Shown here: in pieces, positions 44,848 to 58,690 of the stretch | How positions within the stretch are numbered: position 1 is the stretch's first letter | Layout: each line of letters starts with the position of its first letter | NCBI GenBank assembly: GCA_964023205.1 | Contig: OZ026844.1 | Span: forward strand, 10,340,790-10,404,789 | Source: Lutraria lutraria | Lineage: Eukaryota > Mollusca > Bivalvia > Venerida > Mactridae | Reading direction: 5' to 3' | Length of the DNA stretch: 64,000 nt | Notes under the pieces: generated by a model | The model's database searches: none | What the model was told of the DNA's origin: nothing | What the model saw: the letters and a program-made list of their open reading frames with translations, nothing else | Position numbers and translations under genes: made by a program

Positions 44848-45052
44848 TGTTTTTGAAACACAATGCCCCCCATAGGATGATCTTCGACCTTTGATCTGAA
44901 AATGCACAGGTTTTCAAGAGGTTGTCAAGAAAAAACAATATTTGAAGTTTGATGATTATGGGTGAGAGCGTTGGTAAACGTTTAGTACAAACAAACAGAC
45001 AGACAGGCCAAAAACAAGATGCCCCAGATCTATTGATATGGGGTTAAAGTTA
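44848..45052 (-). repeat. Interspersed repeat, reverse orientation of the 9655 and 32636 family
   Basis: Contains tgaaaatgcacaggttttca, caaacagacagacaggcc and agatctattgatatgggg, the inverted counterparts of the blocks at 32636-32830. Confidence 0.6.
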
Positions 45053-45121
45053 CAAAAGAGGAAGAAGCTATTCTTTGTGAGAACAGAAGACAGGAACTCA
45101 CTACAATTAAAATAAAATTTG

Positions 45122-45995
45122 ACAATTGAAGGGGTCCATGCAAAACCATGCCTAACTACACTTTTGGTCAAAATTGAGTTAGAACCTTTTTTACATAAAA
45201 CAGACCCATTTCCCAGCTGATTAACTCCCCTCTAGCCATGTATTCTCCTGTTTTAGTGTTAAAAATGGTATTTTGTCAATTCAATATTGAACCTAACTCA
45301 TCATATTGGACTTAGGTCATTTCTTGCATAAACTTGATACATCTGATGTTGTGAAAACCGTTTGCCAACGACTTACCAAGTTATCTTTTTTCGCAATATA
45401 TATTGGTAAGATTTACAGCTATAATATATCTTTTATGTGTAACTAATATTTAATTTACATATTTTTCTTATATTTTGCACAAAAAACAGCACAAAGGGAT
45501 TTAAAATCGCAAAATATGTGTGTTTTGTATGATGGAGATAGGTCTTTTCTTGCATTCACAGATTTTCTATGACCTTTAGCATCAATATTTCTAAAAATCT
45601 ATATTACAGATTGTCATTCCATTGAAATAGATAGAAACTGCTTGAAAGCAAGATAGCATGTTTTTTATTAATGAATAAGTACTAACTACCTACTCAACAC
45701 AAAAATACATGATGATTAAACATGCCTTCAATGGAAACCCGACATGATTTTATTGACTTAGGACCTTTCTTGCATAACATTTTGTGATGAAAAACGGATT
45801 TTTTGCTATAACAATAGCATAAATACTGCAAAATACTGGAAACTTTGTAATAACACTGCTTAAATAGTTATCAATCTCTTGTAACAATAATCTTTTAATA
45901 TTAAACACTTTTCCAAAATTTTTACAAAAATGCGTTTTTCCAACATTTTCGCTAAATGTAGTTAGGTATGGTTTTGCATGCACCCCCTCAATTGT
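45122..45995. mobile_element. TIR element with about 34-base inverted ends
   Basis: Left end ACAATTGAAGGGGTCCATGC, right end the reverse complement of ACAATTGAGGGGGTGCATGC, both continuing AAAACCATRCCTAAC. The interior repeats a phrase like cttaggtcatttcttgcat three times (about 45310, 45540, 45757). No clear target duplication and no transposase. The superfamily is unknown. Confidence 0.65.
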
Positions 45996-47185
45996 AAGCA
46001 TTACCATAAAAGGTAGCAAAGGAATCACACGCAAACACTGTTATGATCTATCATGTTTATTAGTTCTATAGTGTGACAGGAGTGTCATGTGCAGCAGAAA
46101 TAAAAATAGTATTGCTGAATAAAAAAATATACATAAATAATAACAAAAGAATGTAATAACAACAAATGTATAATACAATAATCCAGGCCAGAGCACTATG
46201 TTCCCAGAAAGGAAACCACTCATTTAGATTTTTATTCTTAACAAATTCCATACCTTATATGGAGCACACTATTGGAGTTTAGCCCTAGATTTGATGGGAG
46301 GACATATCACAGATGTAGGCTTTGACAAAATCATTGTACCATAATTATATATATACACAAACTAATGATTAACATATATTAACATATAAATGCACTTTCA
46401 TAGTAACACGTTTACAGCATAAAGTACTGGTAATTAACTTTGTAATAAATTGACAGATCTAATAAAGTAAGACTTAATTACAAGTTCAGAATAATATACA
46501 ATTGCACAGTAAGTGTGTAAGAACAAGTAAGCTCATAGAAAAAAACTTTAAAAAGTATAAGAAAAAAATGATATTGTATAATTAGGAAAATTGCAATCAG
46601 AAAATGGACGGATAGAAAATTAGGATAAAAATAATCATCATATAACAATATAAAACATTGAAACAAGTACATAATAATAAAAATCTTGACACCAAAAGGC
46701 ATTTAAAAAATACACATGTTATACATAGAAACATTTAACAAAGTTTGGCATAGACCTGAAATTTATAAAATCTACAAAACAAAAACAGTAGATAAACAAT
46801 AGCAAATAATGGTAACAAACATATACATAAATAAATACATTACATCTAAATTATACATTGTTAGATAAAAGAAATAATAAATAAAGTTCACTTAATATTC
46901 ATTAATACAGTTTATGTTTTTTTGATGTCCAATACATACATGGAAGACATCTTTCAATTAAGTCTGTCTGTATGTGACCTCAAGTAGTTTTCAATCCATG
47001 TCTAGTGAATTTATATAATTTCATAATTAGGTTTACCATATTTCATTAAGTTTGTATTACATAAAAACCTAACTAATTAGAACATTTGAAGATTGACATC
47101 AGTTTGTAAGAATCAAGCACTTAAAAACAATGTTGTTTCAGACAGGAATTTCATCTCCATAACAGAAATGTGCTACTGACACAGT

Positions 47186-50100
47186 TTAATTATCAAGTTG
47201 ACATAAGCAGGCGACTCCCCTATTAATCCAATGGTTCTCAGGTTTATTTGTGTTTAATTTAATATTCATCACCCAGTTAGTAGAATGACCAGTCGTTGAT
47301 AGTACTCCCCTTCTTGCACTTGTCTTGTATACTGTAAAATAACAGTAAATTATGTATGATACTTGCTAAATATACCCGGTAAGTGTACCCCCTTTGTTAG
47401 GAGTAGCACAATTTGGATAAAAACAGACAAATACCATATTTAGGTAGGAATCTTCTTTAAAACATCAGCATGGAACCTTATTATTAATGGAAAATCTTTC
47501 ATAATATCAAACAAGAAAAGCCTCTTAGTACGAATTGCAGTTCAGCTAAGTATGACAGACTCGTTAATAAAATCACATAGGAGAATCACTCATTCAAGAA
47601 ATTAATATAATTTCATTCTGATTTGTATATATATCAAGATATGATAGAAAATAAAGAAAACTCAATCCATCTAGATATAATAAACAAGAATCATAAATTT
47701 TACACTCAAGTTACCCCGCTCCTAGTAACTAACCTGGACAATTGTATACATCTTTTTTCTCAAAGTCTTCAATCTTTCCTGGTTTCATCCATATTATAGG
47801 GACTGTCTCATGCAGTATTCTAGGTTTAGATTCCATAATACATTTCCTTATTTTATCCCATCTAGCACCTTCTATAAACAATCCTCGTACATACGTACCA
47901 TTACTCTGTGTGAACAAAATCAAGAACAAATTCAGTCAAGAGTTCAGAGTTTATAATCATAGTTGAAACGAAGTTGAAATATTTGTTCACTATGTCAAAC
48001 CTTACAGCAAGAAGTCAAGTCAATTCAATTCATGAAATACCATGATTTGCACTCATTCACCTCCCACACTGAGTTTATAAGTGCGAGAAGATTTGGTAAT
48101 AAGTAACAATTCTATACATATTAGGCAATATTTCATAAACTAGCCATATCAAAACTGCTAGAGGTAATTCATATGCTTACAAATTGAACTTTTTGTCCTA
48201 AATTTCAGTCCAAAAGAGGAAACTTGCTGGAAAATTATTTTAATGACAGTTAAATCTAATTTTCATCTTCAAACACAAAGAACTTCGACTTACAGGTTTT
48301 TGTGGCATATTAGTGTCATGAGGCATGACCTCAAACTCAAAGCCAAGGTGATCAATAGGTATCTGGTAGCGTCTAGCGTAGTTTTGTAACACTCCAGTCA
48401 GGAAAGATTGTGTGAAATAAAATCCTGAAATCCACTTAACAACAGGGCTTCCTGCAAATAGAATAAAATATTGTCACAAGTCATAGCAACATTGTCACCT
48501 ATGATTGTTTTTATCCAATAACAGTCTGACACTTATAGATAACAAACAGCTAAGAATTCATATTCTATACTATCAGCTGAATAAAAAAATATCACAAAAT
48601 GTGACTCAAGACTAGCCTCAGGATTGAACCTTGCCATGGACCTAGGAATTTAATCAACTACTTGAAAACAAAATTAAGCAGATGCTTGATTCAAAGAGTA
48701 CTGCCACAGCAGTTACTTCAATCAATGTGAATTGTAAGAAATGCTAGACCATGTCCCTTAATGTAAGAAAGTAGGCAGTTGCTTATGGAGGATGAGGAGT
48801 CTAGTACTGCTTCTTCCCAGGAATGATGGTTGGGTGAACTGTCTGCCTCATATGACTCTGACTGTTGAAAAGGGGTGTAAAACTCAATGAAAGAAACAAA
48901 CAAGAAATGCTGGTAGATTACATACCTGAGAAGACCCATTCTTTGAAGAACTGTAACCTTGCTAATAAATCAGTAATGTAACTTCCAAGTGGTTTTAATG
49001 ATGGATAGGACTTAGCTGCCCACATTGCAGGAACCTGAAGAAAGAAACATTTCATACTAATTTTATAAACAAGTAACTTATCTGTCTAAATGAATCAAGT
49101 CATTTTCAAAAACAAGCAAAATTTTCAGTGTCTTCAGACTTTTACTCATATAGATGTATCAGTAAATTTCACTTCCAAAGACAATTTCCTGGCCTACATA
49201 ACTAAGACTTGTGTCTTAGGGATAATGTAGACAAATAGACACAGAGTACCATCAACAAGACTTAAATGATTCTCAGATTTTTGCATACAGTCCCTACATC
49301 ATGATGCCTTTCATTAAGCACTGTTTCAGAATTCAGGTAAATTGGAAAAGTTTAAATTCTGGATTACATAGATACATTATTGGTATATCAATTCCTACCT
49401 TTCCGACCATCATACTATCAAACATATCTTCAAGTTCAGATGACATCAATACAAGACCCTTGATGGCTTTACGAATATCCTGCAGACTTGACCTTACGAC
49501 CTGTATCAGTCGGTTGAAACGTATAATTTCCTGCGCCAACACAGTGTTCATAGATTCTTCATATCTTACTGGGTACTTCGTCTGAAACAGTGTTAGTTTT
49601 ATCATGTGTATATTCTCAATAATACATTTCACTCTGTCAACCAATTAGCACTGGTAATAAAAGAAGACCCACCTCCGTGGTCGAGTGGTTAAGGTCGCTG
49701 ACTTCAAATCACTGTAACATTTCGGTGATAGAGGGACGTGGGATCGAACCCAGCTACCGACAATGTCTCTTTATGTGAGAATTATTGAGAAAATAGGCAG
49801 TTGCTGATGGAGGAAAACCCAAACAAATGAACATAGGAAAATAAATAATTCATGATCAGTTAACATGATAACCACTTAAACTTGTAGGTCTGTAATCATG
49901 TGTTCTAAGGAACTAAATGATAAGTCCAAAATACCTGTATCTCCTCCAAGTTAAAATCTGGCGGTATCTTTGAAAGAATATCACTGGCCAGCTCTTCAAT
50001 AACATCCTGCGATGACTTCCCTCCTCCACTCAACTGTAAACATACACAAACAAAATAAGAATTTGAAAACCAAACTGACATAATTTGTTGTTATGCATAA

Positions 50101-53100
50101 GTTGAACATTTATGCATACCAAATAAAACAAATCTCTAATATTTATTTTATTGGAAGATCAAAAACAAAGTGGGAAGTTTCAGAATAGTTACAACTGAAA
50201 GTAAAAGAACATTTTGTTACTGATATTTATACACTTCATTTGTATACTGAACACATTTGGATATAGAACTGACTCTAACTTAGTTCGAACTGCCTCCGTG
50301 GTTGAGTGGTTAAGGTTGAACGCTGACTTCAAGTCAATGTAATCTCTCACTGATACAGGGTCATGGGTTCGAACCCAGCTTCTAACCATGTCTCTATATG
50401 TGAGAAAGTAGGCCGTTGCTTATGGAGGATGAAAGACTAGTACTGGTTCTTCCCAGGAACAATTTAATGGTTAGGTGAACTGTCCGCCTCATATGACTCT
50501 TGACTGTTAAAAAGGGGGTAAAACCCATTGAAATAAACAAACTAACTTAGGTCATTTCATTAGAATTGTTTTGCTCTAAGTGCAGAGAAGTTTAATATTG
50601 CATTTTAAAACCACTAAACATTCATTTTAGTTCCTTAGGCTACTAAGCCTAACCAACAAACTTACAAGAATATTTTGAAACAGAAATGAAACATTCATGT
50701 ATCATCAGGATTCATCTTTCAACAAATTTAATTCATATCACAAAGAAATACAAGCATTATAAAGGGCTAGATTTATAAACACAATAAATTAAATGAACAT
50801 CATAGAAAACCACACACGCCACCCACAACTACATGTAAAGTTCATCCTCTCCAAAGCAACACCCTTTGGGAGAAGCAAAATTGTTTTGTTGTTGAGAGGT
50901 TGTTGCTCTAGAGGTTAAATTAATATTTGGAAAAAATCATGCTGTTGTTGGAGGGAGGTTGTTGCTGAAGGAGACGGCTGCTCTCTGGAGAGGTTGCACT
51001 GTACATACATATATACATCAATATATAGAATGGAAGATAGCATTTAAACATTAATTCATCAATTCGTACAGCAAGAGATACCTGTACAATTTAAATGAGC
51101 TCAATGACTACCAATGACACTGATCTTGACCCTTACACAAAAAGGGTCATCAACATAACATTAGCGGTCATTAAAAGGTATAGACTTAAGTTCTCCTTAA
51201 TCAATCAATATATTATTCTAACCATAATAACACTTCAAATAAATGGACCAATCAATCTACATGAGCAAAACAGATAAACGTTCATAATCTTCACAAAAGG
51301 GCATAAAATGCAACATTCGATAGTAAAAGGGGTTTAGGGATTTCACACAAGCAAAGGGAGAGGAATAAAACTGATAAAATTCATGTGGTAAAAGCAAGTG
51401 AACTAATTGTGAGTATTTACAGATAAAATGTTCAATCATACGTGCTTATAGATGAATACAATTAATAATGTGGTAAATAAAATGGAATATATAAAAGTAG
51501 AATGGACATCAAAGGCTGGAAGCATGCTGATATAGGAACGTATTGAATAAAATACAGCAGTATGATTGCTCAAACATATTTTTAAGCCATTTTATCAGAG
51601 GTTTCCTTCTAATGACATCGATATTAACAATCTGATTTAATTGCTTCTTTTTCATGCTATTTCAATACGTTTTGAGGTTCCATCTCACAGAAGTCATATA
51701 ATTTAAATTAGATGACCAGATAATTGAGCAGTCATTGATAGAAATAAATGACACCTTCATACCAAGATAAGTTAAGCATTCATAGATTGTGCAAATGATA
51801 AATCAAAATGGTGAGCGTATATGTAAATGATATGTAGTATAAATATTGACTTCATGCAAGAATTACTATAAGTAGTACTTTTCGGAAAATCTCGCTAGAT
51901 TTACTAATTTTGGCAGCATTGTATATGCTCCAACTGTCATTCTGTTTTGGCTGAAAGAAATGTTCAAAATGTTGTAGTTTCCTCTATTTTATTTCAGACT
52001 AAAGTAGTCACATGACTCATATAAATCACATGACCTGGTTTACATTAATCATGTGACTAGTGATAAGTAATATTATATTCAGCAAACAGAGTATAGGTTC
52101 AATATTGATATTTTACATGACATGGTATACATGTACATTTAGTGCTCATCCCAATTTCTTAACCAATCAATGACAAGGATTTTTTTAAATGTTTGAAATT
52201 TCTTATATTAATTTAATAGGACATAAAACCGGTGTTCTAACTTCTTAGTTTCGAAGTATACACTGCACATGCTCAGAGGCGGAGCACTAGGATGGTTAGA
52301 ATGAATATTTGGGTGTTCTTCGTAATAAGAAAGCTACTGTCGCTATCACTCCTTTTAGCTTTCTCATTTACAAAGAACATCCAAATAATTTTAAATACTT
52401 TAACCTATATGACTTGACTTAGCCATGTGAAAGAATTAAGATGCCTCAATTGGCCTACTTAAATGAATAATGTTATCATAAGAACAAATGCATCATTCAA
52501 ACAGCAGTTACTAACTAAGCTTCATGTTTCCTCATAAATCAATAGATGAAAATAAACATGGCATCATCAGATGTGGATATCAGAGTATTTCTCAAGTAGA
52601 TAAAGGATTCTATAGGGATAAGGAAAAAATACTAAAATCTAACAATCACTGTAACTGCTGCAAAAGTGTATAATATTAACGGAACAATCTCAAATGTGAA
52701 CACATCAAATCAGTGGAAGGTCAAACAAAAATATCAATGAGTTATTTATACACCATAATAAACTGAAATGTGCTGTAACTAAATCAGGGGCAACAACTCA
52801 AACTAGTTTCAAGTTTGTATACTTAAAAGGAGTAAAGTAATGATTGAGGCTTAATAAAAGAAATATGACCCAACCTAATACAAATTTCTAGAGTTCATAT
52901 ATAATAGACTTGACTAATCAACTTGAATCCTATGCGGCCATTCTAACTGACCAACAAAAAAATAAGATAGAAAAAAATACAACATATAACATAACACAAA
53001 TTAATATGCCATAAAATCCTCACATCTCCACTAAACTACCAAGTTTTTGTCTCATAAATTAAGCAGTAAGTTAGTAACAGCAAACTGGTGACATGTGACT

Positions 53101-56100
53101 GAGTTTCTAAAAAATCAAACAATATATCTATTACTGAACCATCTACCTTGTCTTTTGTCTAATTAGCATGCAAAAATACAAGAAAACATAATAAATAAAA
53201 TATTGTATTGTAGAACAGACCATGGTGGTAAGTCTTATGATGTTGACTACAAACTTTTTTATGGAACAGCACAATTGCATGGAGGTATGTAGTACTATGT
53301 ATGAATGATAGTTCAGCTTTCTATAGCCGTCACTCGCTCCGTGTGCATGAATTTTGATGCGGACCAAAGCACTACATTTTTTTCTACATCCGCCATGCAA
53401 TTGTTAGGCTAATTCCCTTCATGTTCAATGCAAGTCTGTGTAAGTTCAGTTTCCATGATTACTTTCAGTACTTTGATATTTATTAAAACTAATAAGCAGA
53501 ACTTTTAAACAGTGTAAGACTGAGATGTTTGTTGACTGGCATCAATGCTCGCTTACTTGTAAGGTGACAATATTAATATCATTGATATGAACATCAACTA
53601 GGTATTTTCTTACAATGTTGTTTCTTAACTAACTGAATTTCCTTAAGTTTAGTGAGAGGAAAAGCAATGCTACTGACTACAATCAATTTTGTACATACTA
53701 GTACATAATTGTACAGGCATAAAATGTTTCTGGTTTCCGTTAACAAACCCTAATTTTCTGCCAATATTTGACTTCTTTTGCTCTTGGTAAATTTCTTTCT
53801 ATCGAATATTTTTATATAAACTGTATGTAGAATTGTGATACCAGTTTTCGTGGTATTAACAAAACAATGCTGTATTTTGTGCTTAGTTTTCATTATTCGA
53901 GGAAATTTTGCAAAAAATCATCATACAAATTTTCTTGAATAACACACATGCACAAATGGAAACATTGCATAATGAAATACCACCAAAATTCTGTATACTA
54001 TGAAAACTGGGTACTCGACCATATATCTATTATTTTCTAAAATTATATAAAAATTGTGCTCCAACCTACAGATTCTGTTTTTTGGGTCTTAATTTTTGTA
54101 AGCGGAAACCAGCTACACATATTTATTTATTTTGGCTCTGATAAAGATTCCCAAAAATCTTATCTTATTAATTTTCACCATAATTCCAAGATATCATTTT
54201 TATTTCAATCCAGCACTAAGTCCAGTACGTAAGTATAATGATCAATTTACCCGAGTTTGGGTAAATGACTACCGCATTTCTTCTCATGGTTTAAAGTTGG
54301 GGGAAAACAAGAAAAAAACAAAAATAAGATTTGATTGCTGGCTTCAATGAACAGAAAAAAGTAAGAATATAAGCATAAATATAAAATACCTGTCTCGGCA
54401 ATGTGAGTAGAATGCCTTCAAATAGTTGTTGTGTCTCTTTCTGATCTTTGGTTATATCAGCATTCTCATGTAAACCAAACACCTGTAGACAAATATCAAT
54501 ACAAGATCATTACCATGGAAATACAGCTATAACAGAAAATATAATACTGAAATCAGGGTGTGGATTTCTTTTTAATTAACAGTTAAATAAAATTAATTTC
54601 ATGAGCATTTCTGATCACAGAATTGTTATCTAAATTTCACAATGCAGAGAGATGTCAAAATTTATTTCTGAAGTTGCTTGGAAATTTTTCATCAAAAACA
54701 TGTCAAGAATAGATTCTAATTTGACAAAAAAAAGAAAGAATTGTCTTCTAAAAGAATTCATACCAACAAATCGTAAGAATAAATACCATGCATACACTAA
54801 TGATACATGACTATTGACTTAAGGACAAAAGACTAGTCCTGTGTACAAAAATGTGACATCCTTTTTATTTTTACATGAAACATTAATTATTCTGGTACCA
54901 TTGGAAAGAAGACGCTATGAGCCATTCATGATACAGTTTGCTAAACCGTTTTCAATGAAAGACCATAATATTATAAAGAAGCTAAATTATACAGAGACAT
55001 AGTTTTACTGGTTTTTAAAATAATCATGGAACCCCAACCCAGACAAGACTTTTGTCCTTAAGTATGTTTTTAAAGCTGATTCACAAAGGTTGAACAAAGA
55101 TAAACTCTAACCTCTGGATGAGGGATCAATGGTAGACTTCTGATGTAAGTAACATAGCTTTCATACGTTCCTTTAGGTGGTGCATAGTATGTTCCACTAT
55201 CTGAGAACTTGTAGTCATCATGATCGATTATTTGTTCACAATAGAAAATGTTCAGTAAACTAATAATGAGGCGTCGGTCAAGGTCATCTGTGACACGCCC
55301 TCCATAGTTACATTCACCAGTCAGATAGGTTAAAGCTTCCAGAGGAGGGGCTTCGTAGTCATTTATAAACATCTGAAAATTACATGGAAGGCATAATTAT
55401 TGGATAAAACTATTTTAAAAAGCTAGTGCTACAGCACTTTTGATGAATAAAAATTATAGAACAAATTGTACCATTATTAATGAACATAAAATTATGTCCA
55501 ATCAGCACAGAAAATCACAAATCAGAAAAAATGAAGTTTTTGATTACTAGACACCAATGACAAGGAAGTAAGGCTGCTACATTTAGTCCCCTATTCTACT
55601 GTAACTCCAATTCATGCTGAATCAATATATTTTGCTTTTTTGGAAACAGAATTAAAGGTCAGCTTTCCATAGCTGTCACTTGCTCAGCATACATGCATTT
55701 TGATCCAGACCAAAGAACTACGTTTTTCTACATGCGCCATACAATTGATAAACTAGTTCCTGTTTCATGTTGCAGTGCAAGCCTATGTAAGTTCAGTTTC
55801 TATGGGTACTATCAGTATTTTGATATTTGATATGAACGGTAACAATAAAATACTGCTCTAGTCTTAAGATTTAATCTATAAGAGTTACCTCAAGTTGACG
55901 GACAGATATACGCAAATCTGATTCATTAAACTCGTATGGAATATTCCAACCCAGAGCGGCAAACTTTCTTCGTTCTTGTATAAGAGCATGGAAGAAACAT
56001 AGACCAAATAACAACTTCTCAAACACCTGAAAAGTGGAGGGATTCTATTGTAATATCCTGAGAAATGACTAATAATAATGTAATAATTTGTAATAATTAC

Positions 56101-57099
56101 AAAAGCTGTCGCTGGTTAAGCAATTAAAACAATATCTAAAGAGTTCCCGACGGTGATCTTTAATTTAAATATATCTTTAAAAATATTTTGCCAGAAACAA
56201 GGCATAAGGTATAATAAAGTAGTCAATGAGGCTTTGACTATTTAACCAAGAGTTTAAAAATAAAATGTCCCAAAATAGTTCAACGATCGAATAAGACTAG
56301 AAAATAATTAATATTTAAACCAAGGCATTTATAATAATTGTGCTAGAACATTAAATTTTGTCAAAACAATATCTTTTCTGATAAAAAGGTACACAGACCA
56401 GACTATCTCTCAATGTATTCATGACCTTGGTAAATCTGCCTCTAAACTTGGCATCAACCTTACCTTTGGTTTATTGCAAGAATTGAAGAAAGTTGGGTCT
56501 GAGATTGGATCATTAAGATAGGATCTCAGTAAGTTTGCTCTCAGACCTTTGGGTGGTTCATTTGTCATTTTGACGCCATTCTGTAACACTGAGACCGGGA
56601 AATCTGGAGATGGGTAACTTGTCAACCATAGTCTAAATGTTGGCTTGGTTTGTGTAGGATCTGTAATAATCTGTTATAACAAATTAATTATTAGTAATGT
56701 TTATTCAAAATCAAAAATAATTAACATATTGTGGCAGTATGGTATTTGTATCTATGAATTGGCTATAATATTAACAGCCCGATTAGCTCAGTTGGTAGAG
56801 TATCTGACTTGCAAGCAGGAGGTCGAGGATTTAAGCCCCACATCACGTACATTATTAATTTTTCCTTCTCCTATTACAATATTATTAAATCAAACAAGTA
56901 AAATTAAAGCAATTAATTCTACTAGTATAACTGACCGTTTCACAGATACGTTCTAGTTCTCCAAGCCACGAAGCAGCAAGATGACAGTTCTGTAAGACAA
57001 CCCAGGTACCAGACTCAACAGCTTCCATGATCATCTTCTCCGCTATAGGACCCTGACCTTGACCCAGAGATATTGTCTGAAGTGCTTTACTTCCCATAC
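47186..57099 (-). CDS. DNAH3: Axonemal dynein heavy chain, C-terminal 575 residues (DNAH3-like), 11 exons
   Basis: Exons in transcript order: 57099-56936, 56670-56464, 56026-55889, 55372-55112, 54482-54390, 50033-49935, 49581-49399, 49034-48926, 48451-48294, 47905-47734, 47331-47186 (stop at 47188-47186). Phases agree and all 575 codons are open. The reading starts [17 protein letters not shown] (D6 P-loop region), then [105 protein letters not shown], and ends [19 protein letters not shown] to CLCQLDN. These are AAA6 and C-terminal domain landmarks of ciliary inner-arm dyneins. [15 protein letters not shown] followed by VPAMWAAK resembles DNAH3 most, though DNAH7 and DNAH12 are close. The upstream part of this very large gene lies to the right. 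The gene converges on the aminopeptidase. Confidence 0.93.
48757..48901 (+). repeat. SINE family 1, tail only
   Basis: Carries gagaaagta-like taagaaagtaggcagttgct, tcttcccaggaatgatgg and ctgcctcatatgactctgac without the tRNA-like head. Confidence 0.65.
49670..49820 (+). repeat. tRNA-derived SINE (family 1), head and linker
   Basis: Begins cctccgtggtcgagtggtta (A box) and continues gtgggatcgaacccagct (B box). The head resembles a Ser/Leu-type tRNA. Truncated after the gcagttgctgatggagga block. Confidence 0.75.
50290..50545 (+). repeat. tRNA-derived SINE (family 1), full-length copy
   Basis: Head ctgcctccgtggttgagtgg with gggttcgaacccagctt, body gtctctatatgtgagaaagt and tactggttcttcccaggaac, tail gactgttaaaaagggggtaa. 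This is the most complete copy in the window. Confidence 0.8.
50838..51001. mobile_element. Small MITE, CAGTGCAACCTC family
   Basis: The right end is the reverse complement of CAGTGCAACCTCTCCAGAG followed by TA. The left end is worn (aagttcatcctctccaaag). Interior gttgttgagaggttgttgc. Confidence 0.65.
53305..53485. repeat. About 180-bp interspersed repeat, third copy
   Basis: Carries tgatagttcagctttctata, gcggaccaaagcactac and caatgcaagtctgtgtaagt. Confidence 0.7.
55648..55830. repeat. About 180-bp interspersed repeat, fourth copy
   Basis: Carries tcagctttccatagctgtc, ccagaccaaagaactacg and ttgcagtgcaagcctatgt. Confidence 0.7.
56776..56880 (+). repeat. tRNA-derived SINE head (family 2)
   Basis: Begins agcccgattagctcagttgg (A box) with ctgacttgcaagcaggagg and a B-box-like tcgaggatttaagcc. 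The last position of the B box and the anticodon arm are imperfect, and an inverse copy with the same flank style is at 20113-20204, so it is a SINE rather than a working tRNA gene. Confidence 0.7.
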
Positions 57100-57162
57100 C
57101 TGTGTTAAGAGAATATGCTTATTTCAATGCAATTTATGCATTCATGGCAACTATTTAAACTA

Positions 57163-57341
57163 CAGTACAACCTCTCCAGAGCAGCCCTCTCCTGAGCAAC
57201 TACCTCCCTTCAAAAACAGCATGATCTTTCCCACTGCATGATTTAACTCTTATGTAATTCAACCTCCATAGAACAACAACCTCTCAACAACAACATACTT
57301 ATGCTCCTCACATAGGGTGCTGCTCTGGAAAGGTTGCACTG
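57163..57341. mobile_element. Small MITE, CAGTGCAACCTC family
   Basis: Begins CAGTACAACCTCTCCAGAGC after TA (57161-57162) and ends with the reverse complement of CAGTGCAACCTTTCCAGAGC. Confidence 0.75.
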
Positions 57342-57867
57342 AATATCTCAAATGTATACTAGGTTAGATATTACATACCATGTGTAAAATTAAATACTGG
57401 TTATTTTCATTTCATTCCCATGTTATTAATAAAGAAGTGTGTTAATCTGTTAATAAATTATTAAAGATATCAATAATTAAATAAGAATGTTAACTTTTCA
57501 ATTCTAAAAAAAAATTAGATTAATCTTTAACTAATGTGTTTATTTAATTAAAAGATATAAAATTAAACAATACACAACTCTGAATTACTTTATAAATACA
57601 ATATGTATACTACCCATTGGGACACACATTGATCAATAAGGGAGCTATGATCGTCCACTAATAACCTGGTTTAGCAAACCTTTTACATAATTTCTACCTA
57701 CTTTAGTAAAAATGTTAACAGTAAGTCATCATTTTTACTTCTGAAATTTGACAATAGGTTACCAGATGGTAATTATCTTACTTTATTTATCATTGCTGCA
57801 CAATAACACCTCAAAATTGATATCACTTCCAGTCAATATTTCGATCTCATAAACAGGTTTTTTGTTT

Positions 57868-58000
57868 GAGTTTTATGCCCCTTTTCAACAGTCAGAGTCA
57901 TATGAGGCAGACAGTTCACCTAACCATCGTTCCTGGGAAGAACCAGTACTAGACTCCCATCCTCTGTAAGCAACGGCCTACTTTCCCATATAAAGAGCTC
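57868..58000 (-). repeat. SINE family 1, tail only, minus orientation
   Basis: Carries cccttttcaacagtcagagt and cgttcctgggaagaaccagt, the reverse of the 50290 copy's tail. Confidence 0.65.
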
Positions 58001-58444
58001 ATAAACACGACTACAAGTAAATGATTGTTAATAAATAACGCTTTACCGTATATCTAACAAAATTAACAATATAACAATTATATATATAAAGCATTTACAA
58101 ATATAAAAGCCAACTAATAAATATAGCCAGCTAAGATACAATCAAACAGTAAAAATGAAATCAAAATACATAGTGGTACTCAAAAATCTACAAATAAAAT
58201 CAAAATACATTTAAAATCAATCTAACATAATTATATCAACTACAAAAAAATACTACAAAAGTTGATAAAAGCTACAATTACTGTATAATCTATAATACTG
58301 ATGTCTATATTGTATTGTATAAAAGGCAACATAATTGAGATGAAATTTGTTAATTTATTGACAAAATAACTGATCTCAAAGGGAATTTTAGTGACATTCG
58401 GTAAATTACTTATCAGAAGTAGTACATATAGTAGTAAACTCAAT

Positions 58445-58690
58445 TATTTTATTATGAAAAGAAGATGCATTTTTAAAACACAATGCCCCATCTGGATGAC
58501 CTTGACTTTTGACCAACTGACCTTAAACTGCACAGGTACTGTAGAGGTTGTCATGAGGAACCAACATAATGAGTTTGATGATTGTAGGTGGAAGTGTTTT
58601 GATTTTATAGGCAAGGTTAAAGTTTGGTACAGACAGAACAAAAACAATACTCCCATTCAATTCCCGATCTATCAATACGGGGCATAACAA
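58445..58690 (-). repeat. Interspersed repeat, reverse orientation of the 9655 and 32636 family
   Basis: Contains aaacacaatgccccatctgg, ctgcacaggtactgtagagg, aggaaccaacataatgagtt and tcccgatctatcaatacggg in inverted order. Confidence 0.65.

Larger units (their letters stand above)
44061..47185. other. Convergent intergenic region between the aminopeptidase and dynein 3' ends
   Basis: Both genes end into this 3.1-kb stretch, so it should contain both 3' UTRs. I did not find a persuasive polyadenylation signal close to either stop. It holds an interspersed repeat (44848-45052) and a TIR element (45122-45995). The part from 46000 to 47185 is AT-rich with nothing recognised. Confidence 0.5.
50034..54389. 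other. Dynein intron of 4.4 kb
   Basis: Contains the SINE at 50290-50545, the MITE at 50838-51001 and the repeat at 53305-53485. The stretches 51002-53304 and 53486-54389 are AT-rich with no recognised gene, RNA or element. Confidence 0.6.

Noticed and set aside
44956..46702. Minus-strand open frames in the intergenic region
   Set aside because: They fall in repeats or AT-rich DNA, have low-complexity hydrophobic translations and no splice or family support.
49670..49760. Ser/Leu tRNA gene
   Set aside because: The same head is followed by the same non-tRNA body in several copies, so it is a SINE.
53143..53400. 85-codon minus-strand frame in the dynein intron
   Set aside because: It overlaps the 180-base interspersed repeat and has no counterpart in the other copies.
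56776..56850. tRNA gene (GCCCGATTAGCTCAGTTGG head)
   Set aside because: The anticodon stem pairs badly, the B box is altered, and a near-identical inverted copy occurs at 20113-20204. It is a SINE head.
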